Part shown: one piece after another, positions 42,964-51,981 of the stretch
Layout of the letters: each line of letters begins with the position of its first letter
Numbering within the stretch: position 1 is the first letter of the stretch
Assembly: GCF_900142655.1 (NCBI RefSeq)
Contig: NZ_FRBQ01000003.1
Span: 312,060-376,059, forward strand
Source: Phytopseudomonas punonensis
Lineage (GTDB): Bacteria > Pseudomonadota > Gammaproteobacteria > Pseudomonadales > Pseudomonadaceae
Length of the DNA stretch: 64,000 nt
Reading direction: 5' to 3'
Made by a program: the position numbers and the translations under genes
Notes under the pieces: generated by a model
What the model saw: the letters and a program-made list of their open reading frames with translations, nothing else
The model's database searches: none
What the model was told of the DNA's origin: nothing

Positions 42964-43575
42964 TCAGGTGGCGCGCAGGGCCTTGAGGTATTTGTAGACC
43001 GTCGCCCGGCCCATGTTCAGTACGTTGGCGATGTAGTCCGTTGCGCTACGCCCATCAAAAGCACCTTCGTTGAAAAGCGCCTCGATCAGCTCCTTCTTGT
43101 GCTTCTGGCTCAGTGTGCCGAGGGCCAGTTGCCTGTCGCGCAGCCAGCTGTGAAGAAAGGTGTTGATCCGCTCCTGCCAGTCATCCCGGAAGAGGGTGTC
43201 CGGTTGGGCAATGATGCGGCTCACCTGGAAGAACGCATCGAGTGCTTCACGCGCCTGCTCGAGTACCGACAGGTTGAGGTTGATGCACATTAGCGCTTTG
43301 GGCTGGCCTTGGTCGTTGCGCAGCACACTGCTGATCGAGCGGATTTTCTGGCCGTTCCAGTTCAGCTTCTCGTATGGGCCGAGATTGGACGCTGAGGCGA
43401 GGTCGCCCGCGATGTCCTCAAGGGCCGAATCGTCGCCGAGTGTGCGCTTGGAGATATTGTTGGCGATGTGCACAACCGTCTGGCTGGCCAGGTCGTGAAT
43501 GACCACTTCCGCATGAGGAAAAAGCAGCGTGGCGATGCTGTCGGCAATGGCTTTGTAGTTGTCGAGATCTTTCAT
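42964..43575 (-). CDS. YheO/DauR-type transcriptional regulator (PAS-like plus HTH)
   Basis: A 203-residue regulator. The YheO-like PAS domain covers about 8-118 (HAEVVIHDLASQTVVHIANN...NLNLSVLEQA). The DauR-like helix-turn-helix covers about 140-200 (KKELIEALFNEGAFDGRSATDYIANVLNMGRATVYKYLKALR). The family includes DauR, the repressor of D-arginine catabolism in P. aeruginosa. The gene is convergent with the dehydratase operon, with 10 bases between the stops. It is a plausible regulator of it. Confidence 0.88.
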   Translation of the reverse strand: MKDLDNYKAIADSIATLLFPHAEVVIHDLASQTVVHIANNISKRTLGDDSALEDIAGDLASASNLGPYEKLNWNGQKIRSISSVLRNDQGQPKALMCINLNLSVLEQAREALDAFFQVSRIIAQPDTLFRDDWQERINTFLHSWLRDRQLALGTLSQKHKKELIEALFNEGAFDGRSATDYIANVLNMGRATVYKYLKALRAT

Positions 43576-43723
43576 TGTTCAGCGCTTCGTTCCGGGTTCC
43601 ATGGCAGGCACGGATGGTGTGTGCATGAGACTAATGGGGGCGATCATATCAGCTTGGTTTACCTGCCAAGCCCGGTTTGCTGCTGGCTTCACCAGCACCC
43701 GCCGAAGAGCCCTCATGAACCCC

Positions 43724-44617
43724 TTATAGGCGGTGATGCTCGATCAGAAAATCCACGAACAGCCGCACCCGCGCCGGCATCGTCGGGCCGCCGACGAATA
43801 CCGCGTGGATCGGTTCCCGCTCGCCGGGGTTGTAGGCTTCGAGCAGTTGCACCAGATCGCCGCGCCCGATGTCCTCGTTGACCGTGAAGGCGCCGATACG
43901 GGCGATGCCGGCACCGACGCGGGCCAACTGCGCCAGTGCTTCGCCGCTGCTGCATTCGATGTTGCCGCATACCTTCAGGGAGAACACCTCGCCGTCGCGC
44001 ACGAAGGGCCAGTTGGGCTCGGCGCGGCGGAAGTTGAAGCGCAGGCAGTTGTGCTGCAGCAGGTCTTCCGGCGCCTGGGGCGTGCCGTGACGCGCCAGGT
44101 AGTCGGGCGAGGCCACCACCACTTGGCCGGTGTCGCCGATCTTGCGAGCGGTCAGTGGGCTGTCCGGCAGGGGGCCGAAACGCACTGCTACGTCGGCCTG
44201 GCCGCCAAGAATGTCCACCACCTCATCGCCGAGAGTCAGGTCGACGACGATGTTCGGATAGCGCGCGCTGAAGGCCGCCACCAGCGGCACGATGGCCTGC
44301 CGACCATGACCGAGCGCAGCGCTGACCCGCAGGCGGCCCTTGGGCACGCTCTGGTCGGCGATGGCGTCTTCGACTTCCGCCAGGTCCGCGAGAATGCGCC
44401 GGGCGCCACGCAGATACGCCTCGCCTTCAGCCGTGAAGGTGATTGCCCGGGTGGTGCGCAGCAGCAGGCGGGTGCCCAGGCGCAGTTCGGTGCGGGCGAT
44501 GATGCGGCTGACCGCCGAGGGCGTCATGCCCAGCGTACGCGCCGCTGCCGACAGGCTGCCTTCCTGCGCCACGCGCACCAGCACTTCCATCTCGCCTGAT
44601 CGGCCGCCTACGTCCAT
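43724..44617 (-). CDS. LysR-family transcriptional regulator
   Basis: 297 residues. The N-terminal winged helix (about 6-65, GSLSAAARTLGMTPSAVSRIIARTE) is followed by a periplasmic-binding-protein-like effector domain (about 92-293). It is divergent from an MFS exporter gene with 94 bases between the starts, a common arrangement for a LysR activator and its target. The effector is unknown. Confidence 0.9.
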   Translation of the reverse strand: MDVGGRSGEMEVLVRVAQEGSLSAAARTLGMTPSAVSRIIARTELRLGTRLLLRTTRAITFTAEGEAYLRGARRILADLAEVEDAIADQSVPKGRLRVSAALGHGRQAIVPLVAAFSARYPNIVVDLTLGDEVVDILGGQADVAVRFGPLPDSPLTARKIGDTGQVVVASPDYLARHGTPQAPEDLLQHNCLRFNFRRAEPNWPFVRDGEVFSLKVCGNIECSSGEALAQLARVGAGIARIGAFTVNEDIGRGDLVQLLEAYNPGEREPIHAVFVGGPTMPARVRLFVDFLIEHHRL

Positions 44618-44711
44618 TTGTGCCTCTGCAGCAAAGGTGTTTGCCAGAAATGCGGTCTACCGCCATTGGGGTCGGGATCGTAGCATTTGCGGCATAGATA
44701 AGGAGCCTCTC

Positions 44712-45878
44712 ATGCGTATCAATCCACCCCTCGTCGCGCTCGCCACCGGTGCGTTCGGCATCGGCGTTACCGAGTTCGCCCCCATGGGCATGTTGCCCGG
44801 CATCGCCAGTGATCTTGGCGTGTCGATTCCCGCCGCCGGCCTGCTGGTCAGCGCCTATGCCATCGGTGTGCTGATCGGCGCGCCGCTGATGACTCTTACC
44901 ACCGGCAAGATTCCCCGGCGCTACCTGCTGATCGGGCTGATGGCCATCTTCACCCTCGGCAACCTGATGTCCGCCCTGGCCACCGACTACACCAGCCTGC
45001 TGATCGCCCGTGTGGTCACCTCGCTCAACCACGGCGCCTTCTTTGGCGTTGGCTCGGTGGTAGCTGCCAGCCTGGTTGCGCCGGACAAACGGGCCGGCGC
45101 GGTCGCGGCGATGTTCATGGGCTTGACCCTGGCGACCATCGGCGGCGTGCCGCTGGCTGCCTGGTTCGGTGAGTTGCTTGGCTGGCGCACGGCGTTCTGG
45201 GGCATCTCCGGCCTGGGCGTGATCACCATGCTCGCGCTGTGGTTCGCCTTGCCGAACGTCGAGCTGCCGAAGAGCGATGGCGTACTCGCTGAAATCCGCG
45301 TGCTCGGCCGTGGCCCGGTGCTCGCCGCGCTGGCCCTGACCGTGGTCGGCTCCAGTGCGATGTTCACCGTGTTCACCTACATCGCGCCGATTCTCAGCAC
45401 ACAGACCCACGCGTCCACCGGCTTTATCACCGCCATGCTGGTGCTCTACGGTGTGGGCCTGACGCTTGGCAACATGTGGGGCGGCAAGGCGGCGGATCGC
45501 TCCATCGACCGCACCCTGATCGCCTCGCTGAGTGCGCTGATCCTGGTGCTGCTGGCCTTTACCGTGCTGATGCGTTGGCCGCTGCCAGCCGCGGTGGCCA
45601 TTCTCATCTGGGGCATCGCTAGCTTCGCCATCGTGCCGCCACTGCAGATGCGCGTGATGGAGGCGGCTAAGGCGGCGCCCAATCTTGCTTCGGCGGTGAA
45701 TATCGGCGCCTTCAACCTGGGCAATGCCGTAGGTGCCGCTGTCGGTGGCGTAGTGATCAACGCCGGGCTCGGTTATCCGGCTATCTCGCTGGCCGGAGCG
45801 GCGATGGCAGGGCTGGGGTTGTTGATGGTGTTGGGGTTTGCGTGGCGGTCGAGGGTAGTAGTGGCACCAGTGACCTAA
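44712..45878 (+). CDS. MFS transporter, DHA1 (AraJ/YdhP-like)
   Basis: A 388-residue inner-membrane exporter with 12 hydrophobic spans. The signature GIGVTEFAPMGMLPGIASDLGVSIPAAGLLVSAYAIGV is typical of the AraJ/YdhP-like DHA1 group. AAGGAG precedes ATG 44712. It ends with a strong terminator. It is probably under control of the divergent LysR gene; the substrate is unknown. Confidence 0.9.
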   Translation: MRINPPLVALATGAFGIGVTEFAPMGMLPGIASDLGVSIPAAGLLVSAYAIGVLIGAPLMTLTTGKIPRRYLLIGLMAIFTLGNLMSALATDYTSLLIARVVTSLNHGAFFGVGSVVAASLVAPDKRAGAVAAMFMGLTLATIGGVPLAAWFGELLGWRTAFWGISGLGVITMLALWFALPNVELPKSDGVLAEIRVLGRGPVLAALALTVVGSSAMFTVFTYIAPILSTQTHASTGFITAMLVLYGVGLTLGNMWGGKAADRSIDRTLIASLSALILVLLAFTVLMRWPLPAAVAILIWGIASFAIVPPLQMRVMEAAKAAPNLASAVNIGAFNLGNAVGAAVGGVVINAGLGYPAISLAGAAMAGLGLLMVLGFAWRSRVVVAPVT

Positions 45879-45892
45879 AAAGGCGTTAATTG

Positions 45893-45926
45893 AAAAGGGA
45901 CGGATTAAATAAATCCGTCCCTTTTT
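45893..45926. terminator. Terminator between the MFS gene and the alcohol dehydrogenase gene
   Basis: AAAAGGGACGGATT, AAATA, AATCCGTCCCTTTT plus T: a perfect 14-base stem with A and T tracts. It serves both convergent genes. Confidence 0.92.
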
Positions 45927-45960
45927 CGTTAGGGTGTCAGCTGGAAGGCCACAGCAAACT

Positions 45961-47001
45961 CTAGAACTGCGTCACCACTGTAACGCCAGTGGTCTCGAAG
46001 CGATCCATATTCACCAGCGCGTCGATGGACTGCTCCAGGCTGATGGTTTTGCCGACCAGCTTCTCGGGCGCCAGTTTGCCGGACGCAATCATCTCGAACA
46101 TGGCGTCATAGCGGTGCGCTTGCATGCCGTGGCTGCCGTAAATCTCCAGCTCGTGGGCGATGACCTTGCTCATCGGGATCGCCGGCGTGGCGTGGTCAGC
46201 GAGCATCAGGCCGACCTGGACGTGCCTGCCACGACGGCGCAAGTTGTTGATGGAGTTGAAGCAGGTGGTTGGGTGCCCCAACGCATCGAGCGATACGTGG
46301 GCGCCCCCGTGGGTAATCTCCATGACTGCCTCGGTTACGTCCGCCACCTGGGTCGCGTTCACCGTCGCCACGGCCCCTAGGGCACGAGCCAGTGCCAGCT
46401 TGTCGTCGGCGATGTCGATAGCGATGACATTGGCGCCAATGGCTTGGGCGATCATCACGGCCGATAGGCCCACACCGCCGCACCCGTGCACCGCTACCCA
46501 CTGGCCGGCGCTGACTTTGCCTTGGTCGACGACCGCGCGAAATGAGGTGACGAAACGGCAACCCAGGCTGGCGGCGGTTGCGTAGTCCATGTGCTCGGGC
46601 AGTGCGACCAGATTCAGGTCGGCCTGGTGGATGCCCACATACTCCGCGAACGAACCCCAATGGGTAAAACCTGGCTGGAACTGCGTGTGGCAGACCTGTT
46701 GATTACCGCTGTTGCACTCGGGGCAGGCGCCGCAACCACCTACGAAAGGCACGGTTACCCGGTCGCCTACTTTCCACTTGGTCACATCACGGCCGACTTC
46801 CGCCACGACGCCGGCCAGCTCGTGCCCCGGCACGTGCGGCAACTGGATATCCGGGTCATGGCCTTTCCAGCCATGCCAGTCGCTGCGGCACACGCCCGTG
46901 CCTTTGACCTGAATGACCACGCCGTGGCGTTCTGCGCTGGGATCAGCGACCGTCATTACGCGCGGCGGCTGAGAAAAGGCTTCGTAGACAACGGCTTTCA
47001 T
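45961..47001 (-). CDS. Zinc-dependent alcohol dehydrogenase
   Basis: Medium-chain dehydrogenase of 346 residues. The catalytic zinc ligands are C38 and H60/E61 (GHELAG), with C90, C93, C96 and C104 for the structural zinc. The Rossmann motif [14 protein letters not shown] lies near 173-186. The ATG at 47001 is preferred over the longer frame to 47022. It is divergent from an Lrp/AsnC regulator with 236 bases between, suggesting control by an amino acid. The substrate is unknown. Confidence 0.9.
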   Translation of the reverse strand: MKAVVYEAFSQPPRVMTVADPSAERHGVVIQVKGTGVCRSDWHGWKGHDPDIQLPHVPGHELAGVVAEVGRDVTKWKVGDRVTVPFVGGCGACPECNSGNQQVCHTQFQPGFTHWGSFAEYVGIHQADLNLVALPEHMDYATAASLGCRFVTSFRAVVDQGKVSAGQWVAVHGCGGVGLSAVMIAQAIGANVIAIDIADDKLALARALGAVATVNATQVADVTEAVMEITHGGAHVSLDALGHPTTCFNSINNLRRRGRHVQVGLMLADHATPAIPMSKVIAHELEIYGSHGMQAHRYDAMFEMIASGKLAPEKLVGKTISLEQSIDALVNMDRFETTGVTVVTQF

Positions 47002-47130
47002 GGAGCACCTCTGATTGAACAATCGCTAGGACTTCAGTTCGGCACCACTTGGTACGCAATAGCTAGGAAGGACACCGGCTTATTACCGGTACGGACTACT
47101 GCGCCGCATTGTTGCGTGATGGAAACTTGC

Positions 47131-47143
47131 ATTCATTATGAAT
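47131..47143. promoter_or_regulatory. Candidate Lrp/AsnC site
   Basis: ATTCAT, T, ATGAAT: a perfect 13-base palindrome in the AT-rich region between the divergent alcohol dehydrogenase and Lrp/AsnC genes. AT-rich palindromes of this length are usual for the family. Confidence 0.45.
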
Positions 47144-47237
47144 AAACGCCCTGAAATTACCTTTCAGAATAAGATTGACAATTCGCGGTTATTGAAATGA
47201 TCCTTCATTAATACGTTTTTATATGAAAGGAATTTCC

Positions 47238-47720
47238 ATGCCGACTGGCATTGATAAAGTAGACATTGCAATCTGTGATCGGCTGCAGCGTGACGGCAGG
47301 TTGTCGAACGTGAAGCTCGCGCAACAAGTTGCCCTTAGCGAAGCCTCCTGTTGGCGCAGACAAAAGCGCCTTGAGGAATGTGGCGTTATCGAGGGATACC
47401 AAGCCATTCTCAACCGTAAAAAATTAGGGCTTGGAGTCATGGCCTTCGTGCAGATTTCCTGCACCGATCACAGCGAAGAGGCGACCGCCAAGTTTGAAAG
47501 CATCATCGCCTCCGCGCCGCAGGTGCTCAGTTGCCACAACACTACTGGCGAGGCCGACTTCCTGCTTCAGGTGGTGGCACGCGATCTGGATAGTTACAGC
47601 CGGTTCGTCGAGAAAGTGCTGAGGGCACTGCCAGGTGTCTCCAGTATTCGCTCCAACCTCTCCCTGCGGGAAATGAAGACCACCAATCGGCTCCCTGCTA
47701 GCGAAATCCTGAGCATCTAA
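47238..47720 (+). CDS. Lrp/AsnC-family transcriptional regulator
   Basis: 160 residues. The N-terminal helix-turn-helix (about 5-60, DRLQRDGRLSNVKLAQQVALSEASCWRRQKRLEECGVIEGY) is followed by the RAM ligand-binding domain (about 68-145), with HNTTGEADFLLQVVARDLDSY typical of the effector site. ATG 47238 has AAAGGAA 6 bases upstream; the in-frame ATG at 47223 lies before that site. It probably controls the divergent dehydrogenase. Confidence 0.9.
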   Translation: MPTGIDKVDIAICDRLQRDGRLSNVKLAQQVALSEASCWRRQKRLEECGVIEGYQAILNRKKLGLGVMAFVQISCTDHSEEATAKFESIIASAPQVLSCHNTTGEADFLLQVVARDLDSYSRFVEKVLRALPGVSSIRSNLSLREMKTTNRLPASEILSI

Positions 47721-47818
47721 GGTATTGCGCTGCACCATTGCGCCAGCTACGGCCAGGCTGCGATGCAGGGAGCGATGCGGTATCGTGTCGATCACAGACA
47801 CCCGGATGTTCACCGCAG

Positions 47819-48469
47819 ATGCCCCATGATCTTTTCATCGTCGCTGACGATCACCCGCTTTTTCGTGATGGACTGGTGCGGCTGCTAGCACAGGCACGAC
47901 CGGACGCCTCGATCAAAGAGGCGGCGACGCTGGATGAGGCCTTGACGCTGGCTCGGTCGCAGCTTCCTACGGGCATTTTTCTGGACCTGATGTATTCGAG
48001 CGATAACCAGTGGGCCTCTATCGCGGACTGGCGCCAGGAGTTCCCCACTTCGCTACTGCTGGTGGTGTCGATGTGCGAAGACCCGCTGGTGGTCGAGCGC
48101 ATCATGAGCCAGGGGGCCAGCGCCTTTATCGGCAAATCGCTGCCTCCCCACGAGGTCGCCGAGGCGTTGACGGCCGCGTTGAATGGCGAGCGTGTGGTTC
48201 GCTGCGCGCCCCAGGGCCGTTTCACCGCCTATGAGCCACCTGCCACCGCCGACCATTTCTCGTCGCTCACTGCACGGCAATTCGAGGTGCTGCAGCTCAT
48301 CACGGCTGGGCTGAGCAACAAGGAGATCGCACAGGTGCTGCGTATCTCCCCCTTTACCGTGCGCATTCATGTCTCTGCGCTGCTGAGTGCGCTTGGCGTG
48401 AGCTCGCGTGCGGCCGCCGCGGCGCTGGGCGCCCGGCATGGGCTAGGTGCGCAGAATCGAGGTGCCTAG
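47819..48469 (+). CDS. NarL/LuxR-type response regulator
   Basis: 216 residues. The receiver domain (about 3-118) has D10/D11, phosphoacceptor D56 (IFLDLMYS) and K106. The LuxR-type helix-turn-helix (about 150-212) has LTARQFEVLQLITAGLSNKEIAQVLRISPFTVRIHVSALL. The ATG at 47819 is the start of the receiver homology; a longer frame to 47738 has none. The gene is convergent with the hybrid kinase gene, with 15 bases between the stops, so the two are likely partners. Confidence 0.9.
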   Translation: MPHDLFIVADDHPLFRDGLVRLLAQARPDASIKEAATLDEALTLARSQLPTGIFLDLMYSSDNQWASIADWRQEFPTSLLLVVSMCEDPLVVERIMSQGASAFIGKSLPPHEVAEALTAALNGERVVRCAPQGRFTAYEPPATADHFSSLTARQFEVLQLITAGLSNKEIAQVLRISPFTVRIHVSALLSALGVSSRAAAAALGARHGLGAQNRGA

Positions 48470-48484
48470 GTCAGGTGCGGTGGC

Positions 48485-50095
48485 CTAGCGCTCAGCCAGT
48501 TCGGCGATAACGCGCTGCAACTCGGTTGAGCGCACTGGTTTCGACAGCAGCGGTATGCTCGGGTCCGGTAACGCTGATCTGATCTTTTCCGGGGCGTGAC
48601 CCGTGAGGATCAACGCCGGTAACGAGCGGCCATGCCACTTTTCGAGCTGCGCCAGGCACTCAACGCCTGTGGCTTCACGGCCCAAATCGAAATCCGTTAC
48701 CACCACATCGCAGGGCAACGCTTCAGTGGGCGGGCTGTCGATAGCGGTCACCTTGCATCCCCAGGAGCGCAGCAATTTAGCCATTGCCTCCAGCACGCTA
48801 CGGTCATCCTCGATGAGCAGCACATGAATGCCTTCTAGGTGGGCGACAGGCTCGGCTGCTGGCAGCGCAGCGGTCGCCCCGTGAGGCATGACTTCCGGCA
48901 GGCCTTCCAGGGTGATCGAGGTGCCATGGCCGACTCGCGAGGCGACACTGATGCGCAAGTCGAGGAGGGTGGCGATGCGTTTGACGATGCTCAAGCCCAG
49001 GCCAATGCCTTCGACATCCCGATCTCGCTCCTGGCGTACGCGATAGAACTCTTCGAACAGGTGCGGCAGATGCTCCGGGGCAATGCCCGGGCCACGATCA
49101 TGCAGTTGCAGGGTGAGGGTCGAACCACGCCGGCGGCAGGCAATGAGTAACGGGCTACCCGGCGCGTATTTGATCGCATTGGAGATCAGGTTTTGCAGCA
49201 GGGTGCTGAGTAGCGCCGGGTCGCTGTAGGTCAGCGTGGCGGCGCCACGTATGCGGATATCCACCCCGGCCCAGCGCGCGGCTTCGCTGTTCTGCTTCTT
49301 CAGGTCGGCTAACAGTCGATGCAGATCCAGCGGCTGATTGCGCGGCAAGACCTGCTGCTGATCGAGCGTGTAGATGTCGAGCAGCGAGCGGAAAAGCTGC
49401 TCGACGCTTAGCAGGGAGCGGTCGACGCTATCGATCAACTGATGTTGCTCGGCATTGAGCGGGGTGCCCCGCAGGCACGTGGTGAACAAGCCGATCGCGT
49501 GAATGGGTTGGCGCAGGTCATGGCTGGCCTGCGCCAGAAAGCGCGACTTGTCCTGGTCGGCACGCTTGGCGGCCGCCATGGCCTCCTGCAAACGCCCCAG
49601 CAGGAAGTAGCTGAAGGTGGGCAGCACCAGCATGCTCAGCACCATCATCACCAGAACCGCCGGGTGCTCCTGCAGGAAGGGCATGAAGGCCGCAATCAGC
49701 GCGATAGAGGCAAGGCCGAAGGTTGTAGCGAGAATCAGATAGGGCCGGCCAAAGCGCACGCCATTGCCAACCGTCATGCTCAAAAGGACGCAGAACGTGG
49801 GTAGCAAGGTTTCCTGCCCGAGAATCATCACCGCGCAGGCGCCCAGATTGTCCAGCAGCATGGCGGCAACCCTGCGCCACACCATGGGCTGTGGCAAGAA
49901 CCAGAGGTGGGCGAGCATTAGCAGCGACAGCAGCGTGAACACCGTTCCGCTAACCAGAACCGCCTTCAGCAGTTCGGCATCGAGCAGCCCCAGCGGATAC
50001 ATGATCAGGGCATAGAGCGATACGACGAAAACCACCACCAGGCGCAGTTGTGCCTGGCTGAATTCCAAATCCTCTAAGCGAAACAGCGACTTCAT
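48485..50095 (-). CDS. RpfC-like hybrid sensor histidine kinase
   Basis: Inner-membrane hybrid kinase of 536 residues. About five membrane helices (about 17-165) with MTVGNGVRFGRPYL resemble the RpfC sensory input domain for diffusible fatty-acid signals (DSF). HisKA follows with H192 (QASHDLRQPIHAIG), then HATPase with N306, DRGPG 333-337 and GIGLGL 363-368. A C-terminal receiver has D468 (VVVTDFD) and K519. The arrangement next to a NarL-type regulator recalls PA1396/PA1397 of P. aeruginosa, where the kinase senses DSF. That orthology is from memory and needs a search. Confidence 0.85.
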   Translation of the reverse strand: MKSLFRLEDLEFSQAQLRLVVVFVVSLYALIMYPLGLLDAELLKAVLVSGTVFTLLSLLMLAHLWFLPQPMVWRRVAAMLLDNLGACAVMILGQETLLPTFCVLLSMTVGNGVRFGRPYLILATTFGLASIALIAAFMPFLQEHPAVLVMMVLSMLVLPTFSYFLLGRLQEAMAAAKRADQDKSRFLAQASHDLRQPIHAIGLFTTCLRGTPLNAEQHQLIDSVDRSLLSVEQLFRSLLDIYTLDQQQVLPRNQPLDLHRLLADLKKQNSEAARWAGVDIRIRGAATLTYSDPALLSTLLQNLISNAIKYAPGSPLLIACRRRGSTLTLQLHDRGPGIAPEHLPHLFEEFYRVRQERDRDVEGIGLGLSIVKRIATLLDLRISVASRVGHGTSITLEGLPEVMPHGATAALPAAEPVAHLEGIHVLLIEDDRSVLEAMAKLLRSWGCKVTAIDSPPTEALPCDVVVTDFDLGREATGVECLAQLEKWHGRSLPALILTGHAPEKIRSALPDPSIPLLSKPVRSTELQRVIAELAER

Positions 50096-50263
50096 GAAGG
50101 GGCTTCCGAAACCAGATCAAGCGGGCGACCTTAACGGAATTTATTCCCAGGGTGCCATGCAAGATGTGAGGTGCTGAAAATCAAAGTGCGCAGCAGGCTG
50201 TCTTGTAAGACGGCATGGGATAAGCTTGCGCCGACAATCAACCACGAAGTTGTTAACTGAACG

Positions 50264-50752
50264 ATGGGTTTTGAGCAATTAGCTGATCTACGCGACCGCC
50301 TGCGAGCTGAAAAGCAGCAGGTGAAAACCGAGCCTGCCAAGCCGCGCAAGCGCCAGCCTGCCTCGCCAAAAAAGACTCAGGAGCAGGACCCTGCGCTGGA
50401 GGCGATCTGGCGTTTGCAGAAGCACTTCCCGCTGGCCTTCCCGGTCAATCCCGCCCCCAAGGTTCCGCTCAAGGAAGGCATTCTCAAGGATGCCGAGCAG
50501 CACCTGGAGAAGCTGGGCATATCCCAGGAGCAGCTCAAGCTTGGCTTGGCATCCTGGTGCCGGGGCGGTCGCTACTGGGCTAGCATGATCGAAGATGCCC
50601 CGCGCCTGGACTTGGATGGCCAGGCAGCTGGCACGGTGACGGCGGCCCAGGCACTGCATGCCAAGCAGCAGGCCAGACGCCAGCGCAGCCAGATGCGTCG
50701 AGCTCAGCAGAAGCCGAAAGAACCGGCCGCCACTGCTGATAGCGATGCCTGA
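50264..50752 (+). CDS. proQ: ProQ/FinO-family RNA chaperone
   Basis: 162 residues. A basic, flexible N-terminus (about 1-40) rich in Lys, Pro and Gln is followed by a FinO/ProQ domain (about 42-120). In it, LQKHFPLAFPVNP, PLKEGILKDAEQHL and WCRGGRYWASMIEDAPRLDLDG are the family hallmarks. A basic low-complexity tail (KQQARRQRSQMRRAQQ) follows. Such proteins bind structured RNAs and 3' ends of mRNAs. It is divergent from the hybrid kinase gene and stands alone. Confidence 0.9.
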   Translation: MGFEQLADLRDRLRAEKQQVKTEPAKPRKRQPASPKKTQEQDPALEAIWRLQKHFPLAFPVNPAPKVPLKEGILKDAEQHLEKLGISQEQLKLGLASWCRGGRYWASMIEDAPRLDLDGQAAGTVTAAQALHAKQQARRQRSQMRRAQQKPKEPAATADSDA

Positions 50753-50873
50753 CAGCGCAGTCACTGCGCACACGGCCTTCCCGCAATAGCGAAACCAGCG
50801 AACCACTGCCAGGGTGAATGGCGTTAGCCTTACATTCTGGCCAGTGCCGCTGCCTTTCCTGGACCCGACCCTC

Positions 50874-51323
50874 ATGCTGCATAAGCTCGGCCTCTGCCTT
50901 AGCGCCATGCTTCTGCCAGTGCTCACGGCCTGCACCGGCAAGCCGATGGAGCGCAAGGTGGTGTACGAGAACTCGGTTTACCACTGGCGCATCGAGCATG
51001 TGATCGTGCGTAACTTCCCGGCGGGCAGCCACCAGTACTACGAGGTGTTCCTAAAGGATCAGCCGTTGGTATTGCCGGCATCGGCCTTCAACGATCAGCG
51101 TGATATCGGCCAGTTCATCGCGGCCGGTGGCTTCGATGTCGGGCACTGGCGTAACAAGTCGATCGTGGTGGCGTTCGAGAATATTCAAGCGCGAGAAGGG
51201 CAGTCGGTGCGGTTGATTCGCTCGGTGATGATCACTCCGGATCTCACCGATGGCGAAGTGGTGCTGACGGATATGTACACCCAGCAAGAAGTGCTTGTGC
51301 AGCGGGTCGGGCCAGGCAACTGA
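50874..51323 (+). CDS. Putative lipoprotein of unknown function
   Basis: 149 residues from ATG 50874. The signal peptide of about 18 residues ends in a lipobox, LLPVLTAC, which makes the Cys near residue 19 the lipidated one. The mature part is beta-rich, with YENSVYHWRIEHVIVRNFPAG and SHQYYEVFLKD. The longer frame to 50814 would bury the signal peptide and is rejected. No family was recognised. It lies 121 bases after proQ. Confidence 0.75.
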   Translation: MLHKLGLCLSAMLLPVLTACTGKPMERKVVYENSVYHWRIEHVIVRNFPAGSHQYYEVFLKDQPLVLPASAFNDQRDIGQFIAAGGFDVGHWRNKSIVVAFENIQAREGQSVRLIRSVMITPDLTDGEVVLTDMYTQQEVLVQRVGPGN

Positions 51324-51429
51324 CCCAGTGCTCGCTCAGGCTTGGCTCTGGCCCAGCACGTTGGCTTCGTGGGTGATGGCGAGCATGTTGCGCATTGGCG
51401 AGGCGTAATTGGTTCTAAAAAGGCGCAGA

Positions 51430-51981
51430 TTATTTTCTGGTTGTTTTCTCGCGCTCAGCTTCCTCGCCAATGCAGATCCTGGGGGATTTGAATCCCATGG
51501 CAATCCACGCGGCCAACAGCTTTGCATAGAATCGCCAGGTCTGAAGCGTGCCCGCTGGAACACTCTCATCGAGCGCCAGTTGGTCTCTTCTGTCGCGGGT
51601 CATGGTGCGCAGCTGCGGCGTTGGCCGTGTCTCTGCGGGCCAGAGACTCGAATAAAGGCTGAGCCAGTGGCCGCTCTGGAATTCGAGAAAGATCGGGCTG
51701 TTGCAGCACCGGCTGATTACGCGGCGCGTTGGAGCTTTAGGCCCGAGCCGGAAAGCCTCCAGAAGATCCCGGCCGCGCAGGATTTGGATCCTGTCTTTGC
51801 GATAGAGCACAAACTGCGTGCCTGCATTGCGCTCCAGCATTGGCCGCGCAAGCGGCAGCTGCTCAAGACGTGCCGCCGCTTCCCGGCAACTGTTGCAATG
51901 GCATTCGGTGGAGATGAACGGCGCCCCATCGAGTTCGATGGCAACCTTTGCGCAATCGCACGTCACAACGTTCTTAGCCAA
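51430..51981 (-). CDS. GFA/CENP-V-fold protein (DUF6151-like)
   Basis: Zn-binding protein of the glutathione-dependent formaldehyde-activating (GFA) fold. The first ligands are visible in VTCDCAKVAIEL and ECHCNSCREAAARL, and a further Cys pair in VISRCCNSPIF. The rest is of the DUF6151 kind. The start is uncertain: the frame is open to ATG 52068, but homology-like sequence begins after residue 30, and TTG 51981 is a reasonable alternative (about 183 residues). The function is unknown; no formaldehyde genes are nearby. Confidence 0.7.
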   Translation of the reverse strand: MAKNVVTCDCAKVAIELDGAPFISTECHCNSCREAAARLEQLPLARPMLERNAGTQFVLYRKDRIQILRGRDLLEAFRLGPKAPTRRVISRCCNSPIFLEFQSGHWLSLYSSLWPAETRPTPQLRTMTRDRRDQLALDESVPAGTLQTWRFYAKLLAAWIAMGFKSPRICIGEEAEREKTTRK

